This document shows, one piece after another, positions 9,230 through 19,115 of a stretch of DNA of 64,000 nt. The DNA is from Acholeplasmataceae bacterium (lineage in GTDB: Bacteria; Bacillota_I; Bacilli_A; Acholeplasmatales; Acholeplasmataceae), in the NCBI GenBank assembly GCA_007692425.1, contig RECG01000013.1, positions 1-64,000 on the forward strand, given 5' to 3'. Below the pieces are notes generated by a model, which searched no databases, was not told the DNA's origin, and saw nothing but the letters and a program-made list of their open reading frames with translations. Numbering within the stretch: the first letter of the stretch is position 1; each line of letters starts with the position of its first letter. Both the position numbers and the translations under genes were made by a program.

Positions 9230-10245
9230 GATTGACCGCCTCCTTTGAACTGATTGAGGAAACGCAGATCGTGCGTATAAAAGTGACGGATGTCATCAAT
9301 GTGGTACTTCAACATGGCAATCCGTTCGACGCCTACACCGAAGGCGAAACCTTGGAAAGTCGCAGGATCGTATCCACCCATGCGAAGGACATTCGGATGG
9401 ACACGTCCGGCGCCAAGAATTTCGATGTAGCCGGTGCTGCCATCCTTTTTGACATAGGAGACATCGACCTCGACACTCGGTTCGGTAAACGGAAAATAAG
9501 AAGGCCTGAGACGGATGTCTCGATCGGGACCGAACAAGTGCCTGGCCATGGTCAGCAAGGCATCTTTGAGATGGCCGAATGTGACATGACGGTCAATGAC
9601 CAGTCCTTCGATCTGCATGAACTGATGGCTGTGGGTCGGATCGTCATCATCGCGCCGATAAGTCTTCCCAGGACAAATGATTTTAAGCGGTTGTCCGGAT
9701 TTGGCAAGCATGGCACGGGCCTGGACGGGAGAGGTGTGGGTGCGCAACAACATCGTCTCATCGGTATAAAAAGTGTCCTGCATGGCACGTGCGGGATGAT
9801 CCTTGTCAAGATTCATCATTTCAAAGTTATAGTGGTCGTTTTCAAGTTCGGGGCCTTCAGCCACCTCGTAACCCAGACCGACAAACAAGTCTTCGACATC
9901 TTCAATCACCTGGTTGAGAGGATGGATCGCACCTTGGTAAAAACGATATCCCGGCAAGGTGACATCAATCTTTTCCTGGTCCAGGCGGGCGAGCAAAGCC
10001 TCATTTTCCAAAGCCTGTTTTTGATCATACAGTGCCTTTTCAATCGCCATTTTCAATGTGTTAACCGCCTGGCCGAAAGCAGGACGATCTTCGGCAGGCA
10101 GGTCACGCAGTTGGGTCATCAACTGGCTGACCTGGCCTTTTTTGCTCAAATAACGTAATCTGAGCGTTTCGACATCTTCGAGTGTCTTGGCCTGGTCAAT
10201 GGCAGCCTGACTTTCTTTTTCGAGTGTTTTCAGTGCATCTTTCAT
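9226..10245 (-). CDS. pheS: Phenylalanyl-tRNA synthetase alpha subunit
   Basis: 339 aa. An N-terminal coiled-coil (about 1-90) is followed by the class II catalytic core with motif 2 ([20 protein letters not shown]) and motif 3 ([16 protein letters not shown]). The ATG at 10245 is chosen because AAAAAGGAGAGGACTGCC precedes it; a longer frame reaches back into the T-box terminator. It is translationally coupled to pheT. Confidence 0.97.
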   Translation of the reverse strand: MKDALKTLEKESQAAIDQAKTLEDVETLRLRYLSKKGQVSQLMTQLRDLPAEDRPAFGQAVNTLKMAIEKALYDQKQALENEALLARLDQEKIDVTLPGYRFYQGAIHPLNQVIEDVEDLFVGLGYEVAEGPELENDHYNFEMMNLDKDHPARAMQDTFYTDETMLLRTHTSPVQARAMLAKSGQPLKIICPGKTYRRDDDDPTHSHQFMQIEGLVIDRHVTFGHLKDALLTMARHLFGPDRDIRLRPSYFPFTEPSVEVDVSYVKKDGSTGYIEILGAGRVHPNVLRMGGYDPATFQGFAFGVGVERIAMLKYHIDDIRHFYTHDLRFLNQFKGGGQS

Positions 10246-10263
10246 GGCAGTCCTCTCCTTTTT

Positions 10264-10485
10264 CCAAAAAAACAAAGCGTCCTTGGCAAAACATGCCTAA
10301 GGACGCAATTTATACGCGGTACCACCTTAGTTCTGGAATCTTCCAGCCCTCGATTTTCCTTAACGCGGAATGACGGATGGGATTAGCATCTCTCCAAGAT
10401 GAATTCACCGAAAACATCCAGGCATGACTCGCACCATTGTCATGCTCTCTTGACAGGATGGGTGACGGTTACTTGTTCTTGTCAG
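10264..10485 (-). ncRNA. T-box leader (Phe specifier) of pheST
   Basis: On the minus strand the leader has a stem I region with GAACAAGTAACC and AGAGAGCATG. The specifier loop GTGAATTCATC carries the Phe codon TTC at 10403-10401. The conserved T-box GGTGGTACCGCG lies at 10326-10315. A terminator follows (GCGTCCTTAGGC...GCCAAGGACGC, 10306-10277, then a T run). Uncharged tRNA-Phe should stabilise the antiterminator and switch pheST on. The leader begins within about 10 bases of the upstream gene's stop, so its promoter must lie inside that gene. Confidence 0.93.
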
Positions 10486-10492
10486 CGATTTG

Positions 10493-11218
10493 TTATCTTC
10501 TGTTAAAGGCCGACAAAATGATAATCAGCCGCAGGATTTCAATATAAATCCAGATGATGGTGACCATCAAACCGACGGAAACCATCCATTCATAACGTTT
10601 ATCCGCACCACTTTCGACAATCATCTGGGCCCGGTCGAAATCAAGGGTGAGCATCAAGGCACCGAAGATGATCAGGAAAACACTGATGCCGATGGCGAGT
10701 TCATAACTGACGATTGGAAAAGTGAAACCGAAAATGGACAAGAGTCCGAACAGGATAAAAAACAACAGGATGGCCAGCAGGATGCTGATCATGACACGTC
10801 TGAAACGTGGCGTGACACGAATGGTCCGGCTCGAGTAGAGAAAGAGCATGACGGTGAAAATCGACGCGGTGGCGATGATGGCTGTCAGGGCCGCACCAGG
10901 CACGAATGCCTCGGCAATCACCGTGACGAAACCGAGAATCACCCCTTCGGCCGCGGCAAACACGATTGAAAAGGGCAGGGCCAGACGGACACTGCGGGTG
11001 GCAATCATGATGGATATCAATGCGACGATGAACGCACCGATCAACATGGCACCGATCGTCTCCATGGTCGCCGTGGTCAACGCATAATAACCGCTGATGG
11101 CGGCGATGATAAACAAAAACATTGTTTTGACGATGATGCCGCGATAACTGGCGGCCTCCGAAACGACATAACTGTCGCTGCGTTCAATGGTACTGAATAC
11201 CGGATTGGAACTACGCAT
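10493..11218 (-). CDS. BAX inhibitor-1/YccA family membrane protein
   Basis: 241 aa, almost wholly hydrophobic, with about seven membrane segments between residues 30 and 235 and a charged loop around 130-140. It matches bacterial Bax inhibitor-1-like (YbhL/YccA) proteins in length and layout; some family members conduct calcium or regulate membrane proteases, but the role here is unknown. AAGGAGTGAGG precedes the ATG. Its own promoter overlaps the polC stop. It may share readthrough with pheST. Confidence 0.82.
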   Translation of the reverse strand: MRSSNPVFSTIERSDSYVVSEAASYRGIIVKTMFLFIIAAISGYYALTTATMETIGAMLIGAFIVALISIMIATRSVRLALPFSIVFAAAEGVILGFVTVIAEAFVPGAALTAIIATASIFTVMLFLYSSRTIRVTPRFRRVMISILLAILLFFILFGLLSIFGFTFPIVSYELAIGISVFLIIFGALMLTLDFDRAQMIVESGADKRYEWMVSVGLMVTIIWIYIEILRLIIILSAFNRR

Positions 11219-11244
11219 TTACCTCACTCCTTCTTACAAGGAAT

Positions 11245-11273
11245 ATTATACTCATTTCAGGAAGAAAGTGCAA
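11245..11273 (-). promoter_or_regulatory. Promoter of the BAX inhibitor-like gene
   Basis: TTGCAC (11268-11273) and TATAAT (11245-11250) on the minus strand, spacing 17. The -35 box lies inside the last codons of polC. Confidence 0.75.
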
Positions 11274-14200
11274 ACAAACCGGCGTCAATCACATGATTTT
11301 CCGATTTTAAATCCTTGAAGGCGCCGTAGCCTTCAAGTTTCTCGAACAAAGTCTTGTTGATCCGGGTGCGGTCCTTGACATCGTCACGACTCGAAAACGG
11401 CTTTTCCTCACGCTTTGAAACAATGTCGAGTGCAACCGATTCACCCAGACCGTCAATGGTTGTAAAGGGCATGCGAAGGCCCTTTTCTTCCATGACGAAG
11501 GTCGTGGCGGCAGATTGGTTGATGTCCACAGGCAGAAACTGATACCCCCGCTTGGTCATCTCCAAGGCGACACCGAGGGTGACGATCAGGTTTTCATCCT
11601 TGACCTTGAGATTATACTGGCCTTCATAACTCCTTAATTTGTTGCGCATGGCATTGGCACCGGCCAACATGATGTCATAATCAAATTGCACGGCACGCTT
11701 GGAAAAGAACGCACTGTAAAACAACAAGGGTTTGTAGACCTTGAACCAGGCGATGCGCATCGCCATGATGACATAAGCGGTGGCGTGTGCCTTGGGAAAC
11801 ATGTACTTGATCTGACTGGCTGACCAGATATACCAGTCGGGAATGCCGTTCATCCGCATCTCGCGTTCATATTCAAGCCATTTGGCCTTGTCCTTGCTCG
11901 GCCGTCCGCGTCGGACGAATTCCATGATGTCGAACGCCCTGATTGGTTCCATGCCCCTTTGCGAGAGTTGGACCATGATATCATCACGGCAGGCGATGAT
12001 ATCATTAAAATCGATTTGCCCGTAATCGGGGTGATTGTTCAGCAGGGCCTGTGCGTTCTTGAGCCAGACATCAGTCCCATGAGAAAGACCGGAGACCTTG
12101 ACCAGGCCGGCGAACGTGTCCGGTTTGACATCCATCAACATCTGCCTCGTGAAAGGTGTGCCAAACTCAGGAATGCCATACGAGGCCACCGAACTCAAGA
12201 CATCGGCAGATGAGACCCCAATCACGTCGGTTTCCGAAAACAATTTGTATACCCGGGGATCATCCAAAGGAATGTCTTGTGCGGACGTGAAAGGAAACTC
12301 ATCAGGATAAGCGGTCACATGATCCATGAGGAATTTGATCATGGTGGGATCGTCATGACCGAGAATATCAAGTTTCAAAAGATTATTTTCAAAAGAGTGA
12401 TAGTCGAAATGGGTCGTTTTCCAGTCAGCTGCGATGTCATCCGCCGGATACTGGATCGGTGTCACATCAAAGATGCTGACTGATTTGGGCACGACGACAA
12501 TGCCGCCCGGATGTTGTCCCGTCGAACGCTTGACGCCTTCGATTTTTTTGGCCAGTCTTTCGATTTGGGCGTTTCTGACTTCGATATGCTTGTCCTCAAG
12601 ATAGCCTTTGACATAACCGAAAGCATTGCGTTCGGCCACGGTCTGGATGGTGCCGGCCCTGAAGGTGTGATCTTTCCCAAGCAACTCCCGGACATAGGCG
12701 TGCGCGATAGCCTGGTAGTCACCGGAAAAGTTGAGGTCGATGTCCGGGACCTTGTCGCCATCGAAACCCAGGAATGTTTCAAAGGGAATGTCGTGCCCAT
12801 CCTTGTAAAGACGGCTGCCACATACAGGACAATCCATGTTTGGCAGGTCGTAACCGGCCTGGATGCCCTTGAAATATGGCTGAAATGCTTTTTGCTCGGT
12901 CGTGATGCCATACTGAAGCACTTCTTCATCTGTCAGAGGAAAGACAGTGAAATCACCTTTAGGGCATCGATAATGAGGTCGCAGGGGATTGACTTCCGTG
13001 ATGTCCAGCAAGGTGGCGACCAACGAAGACCCCACCGAACCACGTGATCCGACCAGATAGCCTTCCTGCAGGGATTTTTTCACCAACAGGTGAGAGATGT
13101 AATAAATCGGAGCGAACTCGTTTTCAATAATGTTCTTCAGTTCGCGTTGCACCCGTTCCGCCACAAATGGATGTGGCTCATTACCATAGAGACGGCTGGT
13201 GTTTTCCATGACCAGACGGCGGACTTCTTCCGCGATGCTGTCAATGCCCAGCAGATCCTTGAAGGCATCGTCCGGCAAGGAATACAGCTGATTTGGAAAA
13301 GCTTGGACTCTTTCAATCTTGCTGTTGAGCAGCTGGGTGTTCTTGACCACGATTTCCTGGGCAAGTTCCTTGCCGAGAAAGGCCATGCTTTTCAACATGT
13401 CTTCGGTGGTCAGGAAATACTGTTCAGGCATGGTGTCGTAACTGTATAAATCATGAATCCCACCGCCGACCAATGGTGTCCGGATATAGATCTCGCGGTA
13501 TAGCACATCGTTCTTTTCAAGATAATGAACATCACCCGACGCAATGATGATTTTGCCGGCTTCCTTGGTGAAACGGACGATTTTTGTCAAGACGGCTTCG
13601 ATCGTTTCGCTGGCAAAAGCACCGAGGTCCTGATGAAGGTGCAAGTAGGCTTGAGGCGGTTGGATTTCAACATAATCATAATAAGCAATCGCCTGACGAA
13701 GGGCTTCTTCATCCTGATTCAAGGCAATTTCGAAGATGTTGCCGTTGTAGCAACCGCTCCCCACCAGCAAGCCTTCGCGATGCTGTTCGAGCACGCTTTT
13801 GAGCGTGCGGGGACCATGGTAATAATGATCGGTCAGCGCATCACTGATGACGCGGAAAAGATTTTTGTAACCCGTTTGGTTTTGCACCAGCACATTGACA
13901 TGATAAGGCATGGCATGCTTCCAGGCTTCCTTGACATCAATGGCTTGGTTGATATCATTGAATGTCTTGATGTTCTTTTGGATCAGGTCGTGCATCATTG
14001 AAAGCCAGATCTGACCGGTCGCATGCGCGTCATCTTCAGCCCTGTGGTGTTGTTCAAGCTTGACTTTGAAACGTTTCGACACGGCTTTCAGATTGAAGCG
14101 CTTCAAATCATGATGATAAAAATAGCGGGCCAGGTTCAAGGTGTCGATGACCAGTGAATCATCGAAAGCCAGGTCGAGTCTTTTGGCATTTTCGCGAATG

Positions 14201-15726
14201 AAGCCGACGTCAAAAAGTGCATTGTGGGCGACCAGCACCGCATCTTTGGCAAATGCCAAAAAACCGGGCAGGACATCGTCGATTGGCGGGGCGTCTTTCA
14301 ACATGTCATCGGTGATTTCCGTCAGTTCGGTCGTGAAATGAGACAAGTTCTCACCCGGATTGACAAAAGCCTGGTAACGCTCGACCACGGCACCGCCGGT
14401 GATTTTGACGGCACCAATCTCGATGATTTTGTCACGGGTGCTGGAAAGCCCGGTGGTTTCAATGTCGAAAACAACATAGACGGCATCCTTGAGTGCCAAG
14501 GAGACATCTGCATCCGATGTGATGCGGAACCGGGTCTCATCAACGAAATCGAGTTCGACACCATAGATTGGCTTGATGGGTTTGCCACGGGTCGCCTTGT
14601 CGATATCGGGATAGGCATAGAGACCGTTGTGGTCGGTAAATGCAATGGCTTCATGACCCCATTTCAGGGCTTGTTCGACATAGGTCTCGACATCGGTGAC
14701 CCCGTCCATGTTTGACATTTTGGTATGAACATGAAACTCGATACGTTTTTCGCGCGCCTTGTCAAGCCGTTCTTCTTTCGTGCTTTTTTCCAAATAATCG
14801 ATATGACGGGCGAAAAGGACGACATCTTTTTGAAAGGTGTCGAAAGTGGCGTTGCCTTTCACCTGGACGAAGTCGCCCTCGTTCAGTCCATAAGCGAAAT
14901 CCTTTTGGGCATCGCTGTTCAAGAAACGTTTGACCACGATGGCATCATCGTCGTCGCCCAGCACGAACGTCAACAAATCAGTCTTGGACAGACGACGGAC
15001 ATCAAGTTTGCTGATGATGCCTTCAACCAAAAAATGACTGTCGCCTTTTTCATTCATGTATTTGTCAAGCCTGTACTGATCGACAGGAATTTCGGCAATC
15101 GAAACCGCCTGAGGACTGCTTTTTTTCGCAAACACACCACGCTTGTTCTCTTGCCTCTTGGTTTGTTTGATGACTGCCTGCTGTTCATGAATCATTTTGG
15201 CTTGCTCATCAATCGATGACGCGATCATCTTGCTGAGCGGCGTCAGGTCCTGCTCGACGGAAAGTGAAAACTTGACGGTAAAACCAAGTGAGGTGAAGAA
15301 AGTCTTGAGCGTGTCAAAGGTCTCTTGGACATACGTGCTGTCCTGATCGACGGCAATCACGTATGTATCGTTTTCATAACGGGCCTTGAAATTCTTGAGG
15401 ACGTTGAAACTGGCTTTTTCCTTGCTCAAGATGAAAACAGCATATTCCCAATAGCCCATGGCATGCCTGTCAAAACCGGAGGCATCACGGTAATGGATCG
15501 CCAGTTCGACTTTGGCGACTTTTTTGGGTATCGTGAAATAGCTTTTCAGCGTTTGGATGAACGGGGTGAGCACATCAGGTTCGACCACCTCTTGCAAGGT
15601 GATGTCAAACAACCATGCTTGACGGATGGGGTCGATCAGGACATGATTCAACAATGCTGCTTGCAGCACGGGTGACGTGAATTTGGATTGTTCGAGAAAC
15701 AAGCTGAATTTGTCTTTGGTCATCAT
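11257..15726 (-). CDS. polC: DNA polymerase III PolC-type
   Basis: 1489 aa, somewhat longer than B. subtilis PolC. In order: an N-terminal domain, an OB fold (about 225-320), a PHP domain start (FHVHTKMSNMDG, about 332), an inserted DEDD proofreading exonuclease (VVFDIETTG, about 420-580), the rest of PHP (about 600-830), the polymerase core (GSRGSVGSSLVATLL; zinc ligands CPVCG; PDIDLNFSGD with catalytic Asp), and a C-terminal fingers/tail region. It is the replicative polymerase of low-GC Gram-positives. Start: GGGGAGTCCA lies before two adjacent ATG codons (15726 or 15723); the DUF1189 stop overlaps them. Confidence 0.97.
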   Translation of the reverse strand: MMTKDKFSLFLEQSKFTSPVLQAALLNHVLIDPIRQAWLFDITLQEVVEPDVLTPFIQTLKSYFTIPKKVAKVELAIHYRDASGFDRHAMGYWEYAVFILSKEKASFNVLKNFKARYENDTYVIAVDQDSTYVQETFDTLKTFFTSLGFTVKFSLSVEQDLTPLSKMIASSIDEQAKMIHEQQAVIKQTKRQENKRGVFAKKSSPQAVSIAEIPVDQYRLDKYMNEKGDSHFLVEGIISKLDVRRLSKTDLLTFVLGDDDDAIVVKRFLNSDAQKDFAYGLNEGDFVQVKGNATFDTFQKDVVLFARHIDYLEKSTKEERLDKAREKRIEFHVHTKMSNMDGVTDVETYVEQALKWGHEAIAFTDHNGLYAYPDIDKATRGKPIKPIYGVELDFVDETRFRITSDADVSLALKDAVYVVFDIETTGLSSTRDKIIEIGAVKITGGAVVERYQAFVNPGENLSHFTTELTEITDDMLKDAPPIDDVLPGFLAFAKDAVLVAHNALFDVGFIRENAKRLDLAFDDSLVIDTLNLARYFYHHDLKRFNLKAVSKRFKVKLEQHHRAEDDAHATGQIWLSMMHDLIQKNIKTFNDINQAIDVKEAWKHAMPYHVNVLVQNQTGYKNLFRVISDALTDHYYHGPRTLKSVLEQHREGLLVGSGCYNGNIFEIALNQDEEALRQAIAYYDYVEIQPPQAYLHLHQDLGAFASETIEAVLTKIVRFTKEAGKIIIASGDVHYLEKNDVLYREIYIRTPLVGGGIHDLYSYDTMPEQYFLTTEDMLKSMAFLGKELAQEIVVKNTQLLNSKIERVQAFPNQLYSLPDDAFKDLLGIDSIAEEVRRLVMENTSRLYGNEPHPFVAERVQRELKNIIENEFAPIYYISHLLVKKSLQEGYLVGSRGSVGSSLVATLLDITEVNPLRPHYRCPKGDFTVFPLTDEEVLQYGITTEQKAFQPYFKGIQAGYDLPNMDCPVCGSRLYKDGHDIPFETFLGFDGDKVPDIDLNFSGDYQAIAHAYVRELLGKDHTFRAGTIQTVAERNAFGYVKGYLEDKHIEVRNAQIERLAKKIEGVKRSTGQHPGGIVVVPKSVSIFDVTPIQYPADDIAADWKTTHFDYHSFENNLLKLDILGHDDPTMIKFLMDHVTAYPDEFPFTSAQDIPLDDPRVYKLFSETDVIGVSSADVLSSVASYGIPEFGTPFTRQMLMDVKPDTFAGLVKVSGLSHGTDVWLKNAQALLNNHPDYGQIDFNDIIACRDDIMVQLSQRGMEPIRAFDIMEFVRRGRPSKDKAKWLEYEREMRMNGIPDWYIWSASQIKYMFPKAHATAYVIMAMRIAWFKVYKPLLFYSAFFSKRAVQFDYDIMLAGANAMRNKLRSYEGQYNLKVKDENLIVTLGVALEMTKRGYQFLPVDINQSAATTFVMEEKGLRMPFTTIDGLGESVALDIVSKREEKPFSSRDDVKDRTRINKTLFEKLEGYGAFKDLKSENHVIDAGLFALSS

Positions 15727-16496
15727 TGGACTCCCCTGGGTAATGTTTGAATGCTACGAAAAGTCCAGACATGATACATATACACCACCAGCAGATTAAG
15801 AAAACTCAATGCTTGCAGACTGAAAAGGATCAATAACAATTGTAGAAAGACGTGGCAGGAGGTCAGGTAGATTGAAAGTTTGAAGCGATAGTTGTAGGGG
15901 AGTTGCACCCGGTAGACGAACAGCATCATCAAAATCGACATCAGGAACGCCATCAACAGGTAATCCACCAAACCGGCCAGATAGGTGATGTTGAAATCGA
16001 TGAACACCAGGATGGGCTGCGCTTCGATAAACGTTTGGACTACCAGCGACAAATGGCTGGTATCAGCGGTCGACATGCTTGAAAAATCATGTTGCGTCAA
16101 ACCAAGGTCGATGTAAGTATTGCGTGCCATCTCCACATTTGCGGCATACAAGACCAGATGTTCCGGTTCGAAGACAAGTGAGAATGATGAAAACATGGAG
16201 GGTGGATGACCCATGTGCAAGGTAAAATGATCAAAACGGGCCAAGGCCGCTTCCTGGTAGGTCAGCAAGCCGTCTTCTATGACGGCATTCATGCGAAAAT
16301 CCGTCTTGATCGCCTCGTTCATTTTGACATAACGGTCAAAGCTCATGCCCGGTGAGACGAGCAGGGACAAGACAAGTGGCAACAATAAAAAAAGCGGGAC
16401 AAAAAGCAGGTGACGGATCACCTTTCCCCACGAATCCTTGATGAAATAGATTGTCAGCTTGGGTCTGGTCAGACTCGTTCTGATCCGTTCAAACAT
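15723..16496 (-). CDS. DUF1189 family membrane protein, upstream of polC
   Basis: 257 aa. One membrane segment near residues 30-50, an extracytoplasmic region of about 110 residues, then three or four membrane segments (about 165-250), the DUF1189 plan. The family is best known near maltodextrin genes (MalA of pneumococcus, YvdJ of Bacillus), but its function is not settled. I start at the ATG at 16496, eight bases after GAGGAG, not six codons upstream. The stop overlaps the polC start. A second DUF1189 gene lies at 48854-49663 in the starch locus. Confidence 0.65.
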   Translation of the reverse strand: MFERIRTSLTRPKLTIYFIKDSWGKVIRHLLFVPLFLLLPLVLSLLVSPGMSFDRYVKMNEAIKTDFRMNAVIEDGLLTYQEAALARFDHFTLHMGHPPSMFSSFSLVFEPEHLVLYAANVEMARNTYIDLGLTQHDFSSMSTADTSHLSLVVQTFIEAQPILVFIDFNITYLAGLVDYLLMAFLMSILMMLFVYRVQLPYNYRFKLSIYLTSCHVFLQLLLILFSLQALSFLNLLVVYMYHVWTFRSIQTLPRGVQ

Positions 16497-16541
16497 GATG
16501 TCAGCTCCTCGCACTTTATTATAACATAATAAAAGCCGATG

Positions 16542-16550
16542 TGCTAAAAT
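16542..16550 (+). promoter_or_regulatory. Extended -10 promoter of the radical SAM gene
   Basis: TG-C-TAAAAT at 16542-16550 with no obvious -35. It places the transcript start near 16557, so the upstream in-frame ATG at 16549 cannot be the start. Facing it on the other strand, TG-T-TATAAT serves the DUF1189-polC operon. Confidence 0.5.
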
Positions 16551-16566
16551 GAAAGTGGTGAAAAAG

Positions 16567-17502
16567 ATGACCTTGATGACCCCGGAAAAACATTATCATA
16601 CCTTACACAACCATTTCCTTCAGACCTATGGCACGAAGGTGTTTAAGATCGCCCTCAATGGCGGATTTTCCTGTCCGAACATCGATGGCACGGTGGCTTT
16701 CGGGGGTTGCACGTTCTGCTCGTCATTGGGCAGTGGTGATTTCGCCGGAAATAAAAACGAACCCCTTTCCGCCCAGTTTGAAAAAGTCAGGACTGTCATG
16801 ATGCAAAAATGGCCGGAAGGCAAATATATCGTCTACTTCCAGGCCAATACCAACACCCACGGACCGCTTGAAAGATTGCGTGCATTGTATGAAGAAGCCA
16901 TCTCGCTTCATCCCGATATTGTCAAAATCAGCATCGCCACCCGTCCTGATGCATTGCCTGACGATGTGCTTGATTATCTGTCCGACCTCAACCGGCGCAT
17001 GCCGGTCCAGGTCGAACTGGGTCTCCAGACCATCCACGAGGAAACGGCCCGACTGGTCAACAGAGGGCACGACCTGGCTTGTTTTGACAACGCCGTCAAG
17101 AAGCTTCATGCACGTGGCATCGAGGTGGTTGTCCATATCATCAACGGTTTGCCCGGTGAAACGAAAACGATGATGATCGAGACCGCCAGGCATGTCAACC
17201 GACTGCCGATCCAAGGCATCAAAATTCATATGTTACATATCATGAAACATACTGTCATGGGCATGGCTTACGAACAAGCGCCCTGGCCATTACCCGACTT
17301 GGAGACCTATGTTGACATCACCATTGAACAGTTGCGTTGGCTCAACCCTGATATCATCATTCACAGGTTGACCGGGGATGCCCCCGGTCCGTTGTTGATC
17401 GCGCCGGATTGGACACGCAAAAAATTCGTCGTCACCAATGAAATCGACAAAAAAATGCGCAGACTTGATGCCTGGCAGGGAGATTATCATGAAACCACAT
17501 GA
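16567..17502 (+). CDS. TIGR01212 family radical SAM protein (YtqA-like)
   Basis: 311 aa from the ATG at 16567, preceded by GTGGTGA. It has the family signature GFSCPNIDGTVAFGGCTFCS, whose cysteines hold the 4Fe-4S cluster, followed by a radical SAM barrel (YFQANTNTHGP, IATRPDALPDDVLDYL, VELGLQTIHEETARLVNRGH). The family is close to Elp3/MiaB-type radical SAM proteins, but its reaction is not established. It overlaps the methyltransferase gene by 14 bases; the pairing with an mnmM-like gene suggests a role in tRNA wobble modification (inference). Confidence 0.88.
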   Translation: MTLMTPEKHYHTLHNHFLQTYGTKVFKIALNGGFSCPNIDGTVAFGGCTFCSSLGSGDFAGNKNEPLSAQFEKVRTVMMQKWPEGKYIVYFQANTNTHGPLERLRALYEEAISLHPDIVKISIATRPDALPDDVLDYLSDLNRRMPVQVELGLQTIHEETARLVNRGHDLACFDNAVKKLHARGIEVVVHIINGLPGETKTMMIETARHVNRLPIQGIKIHMLHIMKHTVMGMAYEQAPWPLPDLETYVDITIEQLRWLNPDIIIHRLTGDAPGPLLIAPDWTRKKFVVTNEIDKKMRRLDAWQGDYHETT

Positions 17503-18055
17503 CCTGCTTGATGTCGCCCATCTCTTGGTCGGCCACCATCTCACAAAGCACGATGTCGTCGTTGACATGACCGCCGGCAACGGTCATGACACGGTCTTTC
17601 TGGCCCGTCATGCCGGGCATGTGCTGGCATACGATATCCAACCGCAGGCCATTGAACAGACACGTCTTCACCTGGCACGCGAAGCGCTTGACAATGTGAC
17701 CTTGATCCAAGACAGTCACGTCAACATCAAGGACCATGTCGGCCCCTTCAAAGGGTTCGTCTTCAATCTCGGTTATCTGCCGGGGGGCGACAAAACGATC
17801 ACGACACGAACCGACACCACCATTCAAGCCATCAAGACAGCCTTGTCACTTTTGGCTGTTGACGGATTCATGCTGGTTGTCTGCTATCCCGGTCATCCCG
17901 AGGGTGAACGCGAAGCCAGGGCCGTGGATGACATCATGGCACGTCTTGATCATGCCCATTATCATGTCATCAAGACCCATTTGCCCAATACCCGTTCACC
18001 CTCACCATACTTCTATTTTCTGACATCTTCATCTGCCAAAAAAAAAGACGAATGA
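17489..18055 (+). CDS. mnmM: Class I SAM methyltransferase, MnmM/YtqB family
   Basis: 188 aa, the family length. SAM-binding motif I is VVDMTAGNGHDTVFLAR (about 24-40); a later NLGYLPGG is the family's motif IV. YtqB-type proteins were identified as MnmM, which methylates the 5-aminomethyl-2-thiouridine of tRNA wobble U34. The ATG at 17489 has GGGAGATTATC before it and lies inside the end of the radical SAM gene. The transcript ends at a hairpin. Confidence 0.85.
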   Translation: MKPHDLLDVAHLLVGHHLTKHDVVVDMTAGNGHDTVFLARHAGHVLAYDIQPQAIEQTRLHLAREALDNVTLIQDSHVNIKDHVGPFKGFVFNLGYLPGGDKTITTRTDTTIQAIKTALSLLAVDGFMLVVCYPGHPEGEREARAVDDIMARLDHAHYHVIKTHLPNTRSPSPYFYFLTSSSAKKKDE

Positions 18056-18076
18056 CGGGGGGCATTCGTCTTTTCG
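18036..18076. terminator. Terminator between convergent mnmM and the RsgI-like lipoprotein gene
   Basis: AAAAGACGAATG pairs with CATTCGTCTTTT around an ACGGGGGG loop. The T run is longest on the minus strand (nine), so it is strongest for the sigma-factor module. Confidence 0.8.
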
Positions 18077-18099
18077 ATCATGATGATCATGTCACAGAC

Positions 18100-19056
18100 T
18101 CATGGTCTTGGACGACCATGCTGGAAATCGTTGATGCGGTCTTGCATCTCCTGACGTCTTTGTTCCATCTCATCGAGGAAATCTTCAACATCCTGGCGAT
18201 GGGCTTCAATCCGTTGCTGGCGCATGCCATGCATTTCAAGTCTCAAGGCCTCGGATTGTGCCAAAAACTCATCACGCAGATTTCCTAGTGCATCAAGTAA
18301 GTCGGCACGCAGGTCCGCAAGCTCGGCCAGGATCGCGGGTTGGTCTTCCGGTTCCGCTGTTTCAAGTTGTTCAAGCAGTGCTTGAATCAAATCTTGGTAT
18401 TCGGCCAGGACGGCATCTCTTTCAGCCAGGAACTGGTCACGCAGGGCATGTGCCACTGCTTTGTGTTCGGTGGCACGGGTGCGTAAAATGGCATTGAGTT
18501 CGTCAACCGTCATGTCAAGTGCCTCTTCCAAGGAAATCTCATCATCCATTTCGGTCACCTGGCGGGCCAAAAACAGGAACCCGGGGGTGACGCCATATGA
18601 TTCGGCTTCAGCGACAAAATCAGGAACAAAGCCCTTGTCTTCCGCCCGGCCCATCATGGCGCGGTTCATGAACGCCTGGTTGATGATCGCCTTGACACGT
18701 TCACGGATGATGTTACCGAGTTCCGCCTGTTCGGCAATGGATGTCACCGCGATGGTGACTTCTTCGGCATCGACATCGATAAAGCCCAGATTGATGGCTT
18801 CTGTGATGATCAGGTCGATGGCGTCATCAAGATCCATGCCGACCAGATCCAAGCCCAGCAAGAGCATTTCAGCATCCTCGTTGAGCGGATTGGCATAAAT
18901 GACCTTTTCACGCGGTGTGACCACGAGTTCGATGCTTGGATTGATATCGAGCGTCACATAGGCATCATGTGCAGACACCTCATCGGTGCAGGCCACCAAG
19001 GCCACGATAGCACTGAATAGCACCATCAGTGTTAAAACAATTTTAAATGATTTCAT
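18100..19056 (-). CDS. Lipoprotein with RsgI-like extracytoplasmic domain
   Basis: 318 aa. Lipoprotein signal ending LVAC (Cys23). Residues about 30-110 (YVTLDINPSIELVV, KVIYANPLNEDAEMLL, AINLGFIDVDAEEVTIAV) match the middle domain of RsgI-type anti-sigma-I factors. The rest is acidic and helical with likely coiled coil (about 200-310), ending HGRPRP. The start is set by AGGAGG 10 bases upstream of 19056; the frame runs 21 codons further without a ribosome site. It is third in a module with an ECF sigma factor and an anti-sigma candidate, so a cell-surface sensing role is likely but inferred. Confidence 0.7.
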   Translation of the reverse strand: MKSFKIVLTLMVLFSAIVALVACTDEVSAHDAYVTLDINPSIELVVTPREKVIYANPLNEDAEMLLLGLDLVGMDLDDAIDLIITEAINLGFIDVDAEEVTIAVTSIAEQAELGNIIRERVKAIINQAFMNRAMMGRAEDKGFVPDFVAEAESYGVTPGFLFLARQVTEMDDEISLEEALDMTVDELNAILRTRATEHKAVAHALRDQFLAERDAVLAEYQDLIQALLEQLETAEPEDQPAILAELADLRADLLDALGNLRDEFLAQSEALRLEMHGMRQQRIEAHRQDVEDFLDEMEQRRQEMQDRINDFQHGRPRP

Positions 19057-19115
19057 GTGATGTTTCCTCCTATTCACTTCATATACAGGTTTGCATTCAT
19101 TTTTATTGGCGAATC

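Noticed and set aside
9232-10158. 308-codon plus-strand frame
   Set aside because: Antisense shadow of pheS.
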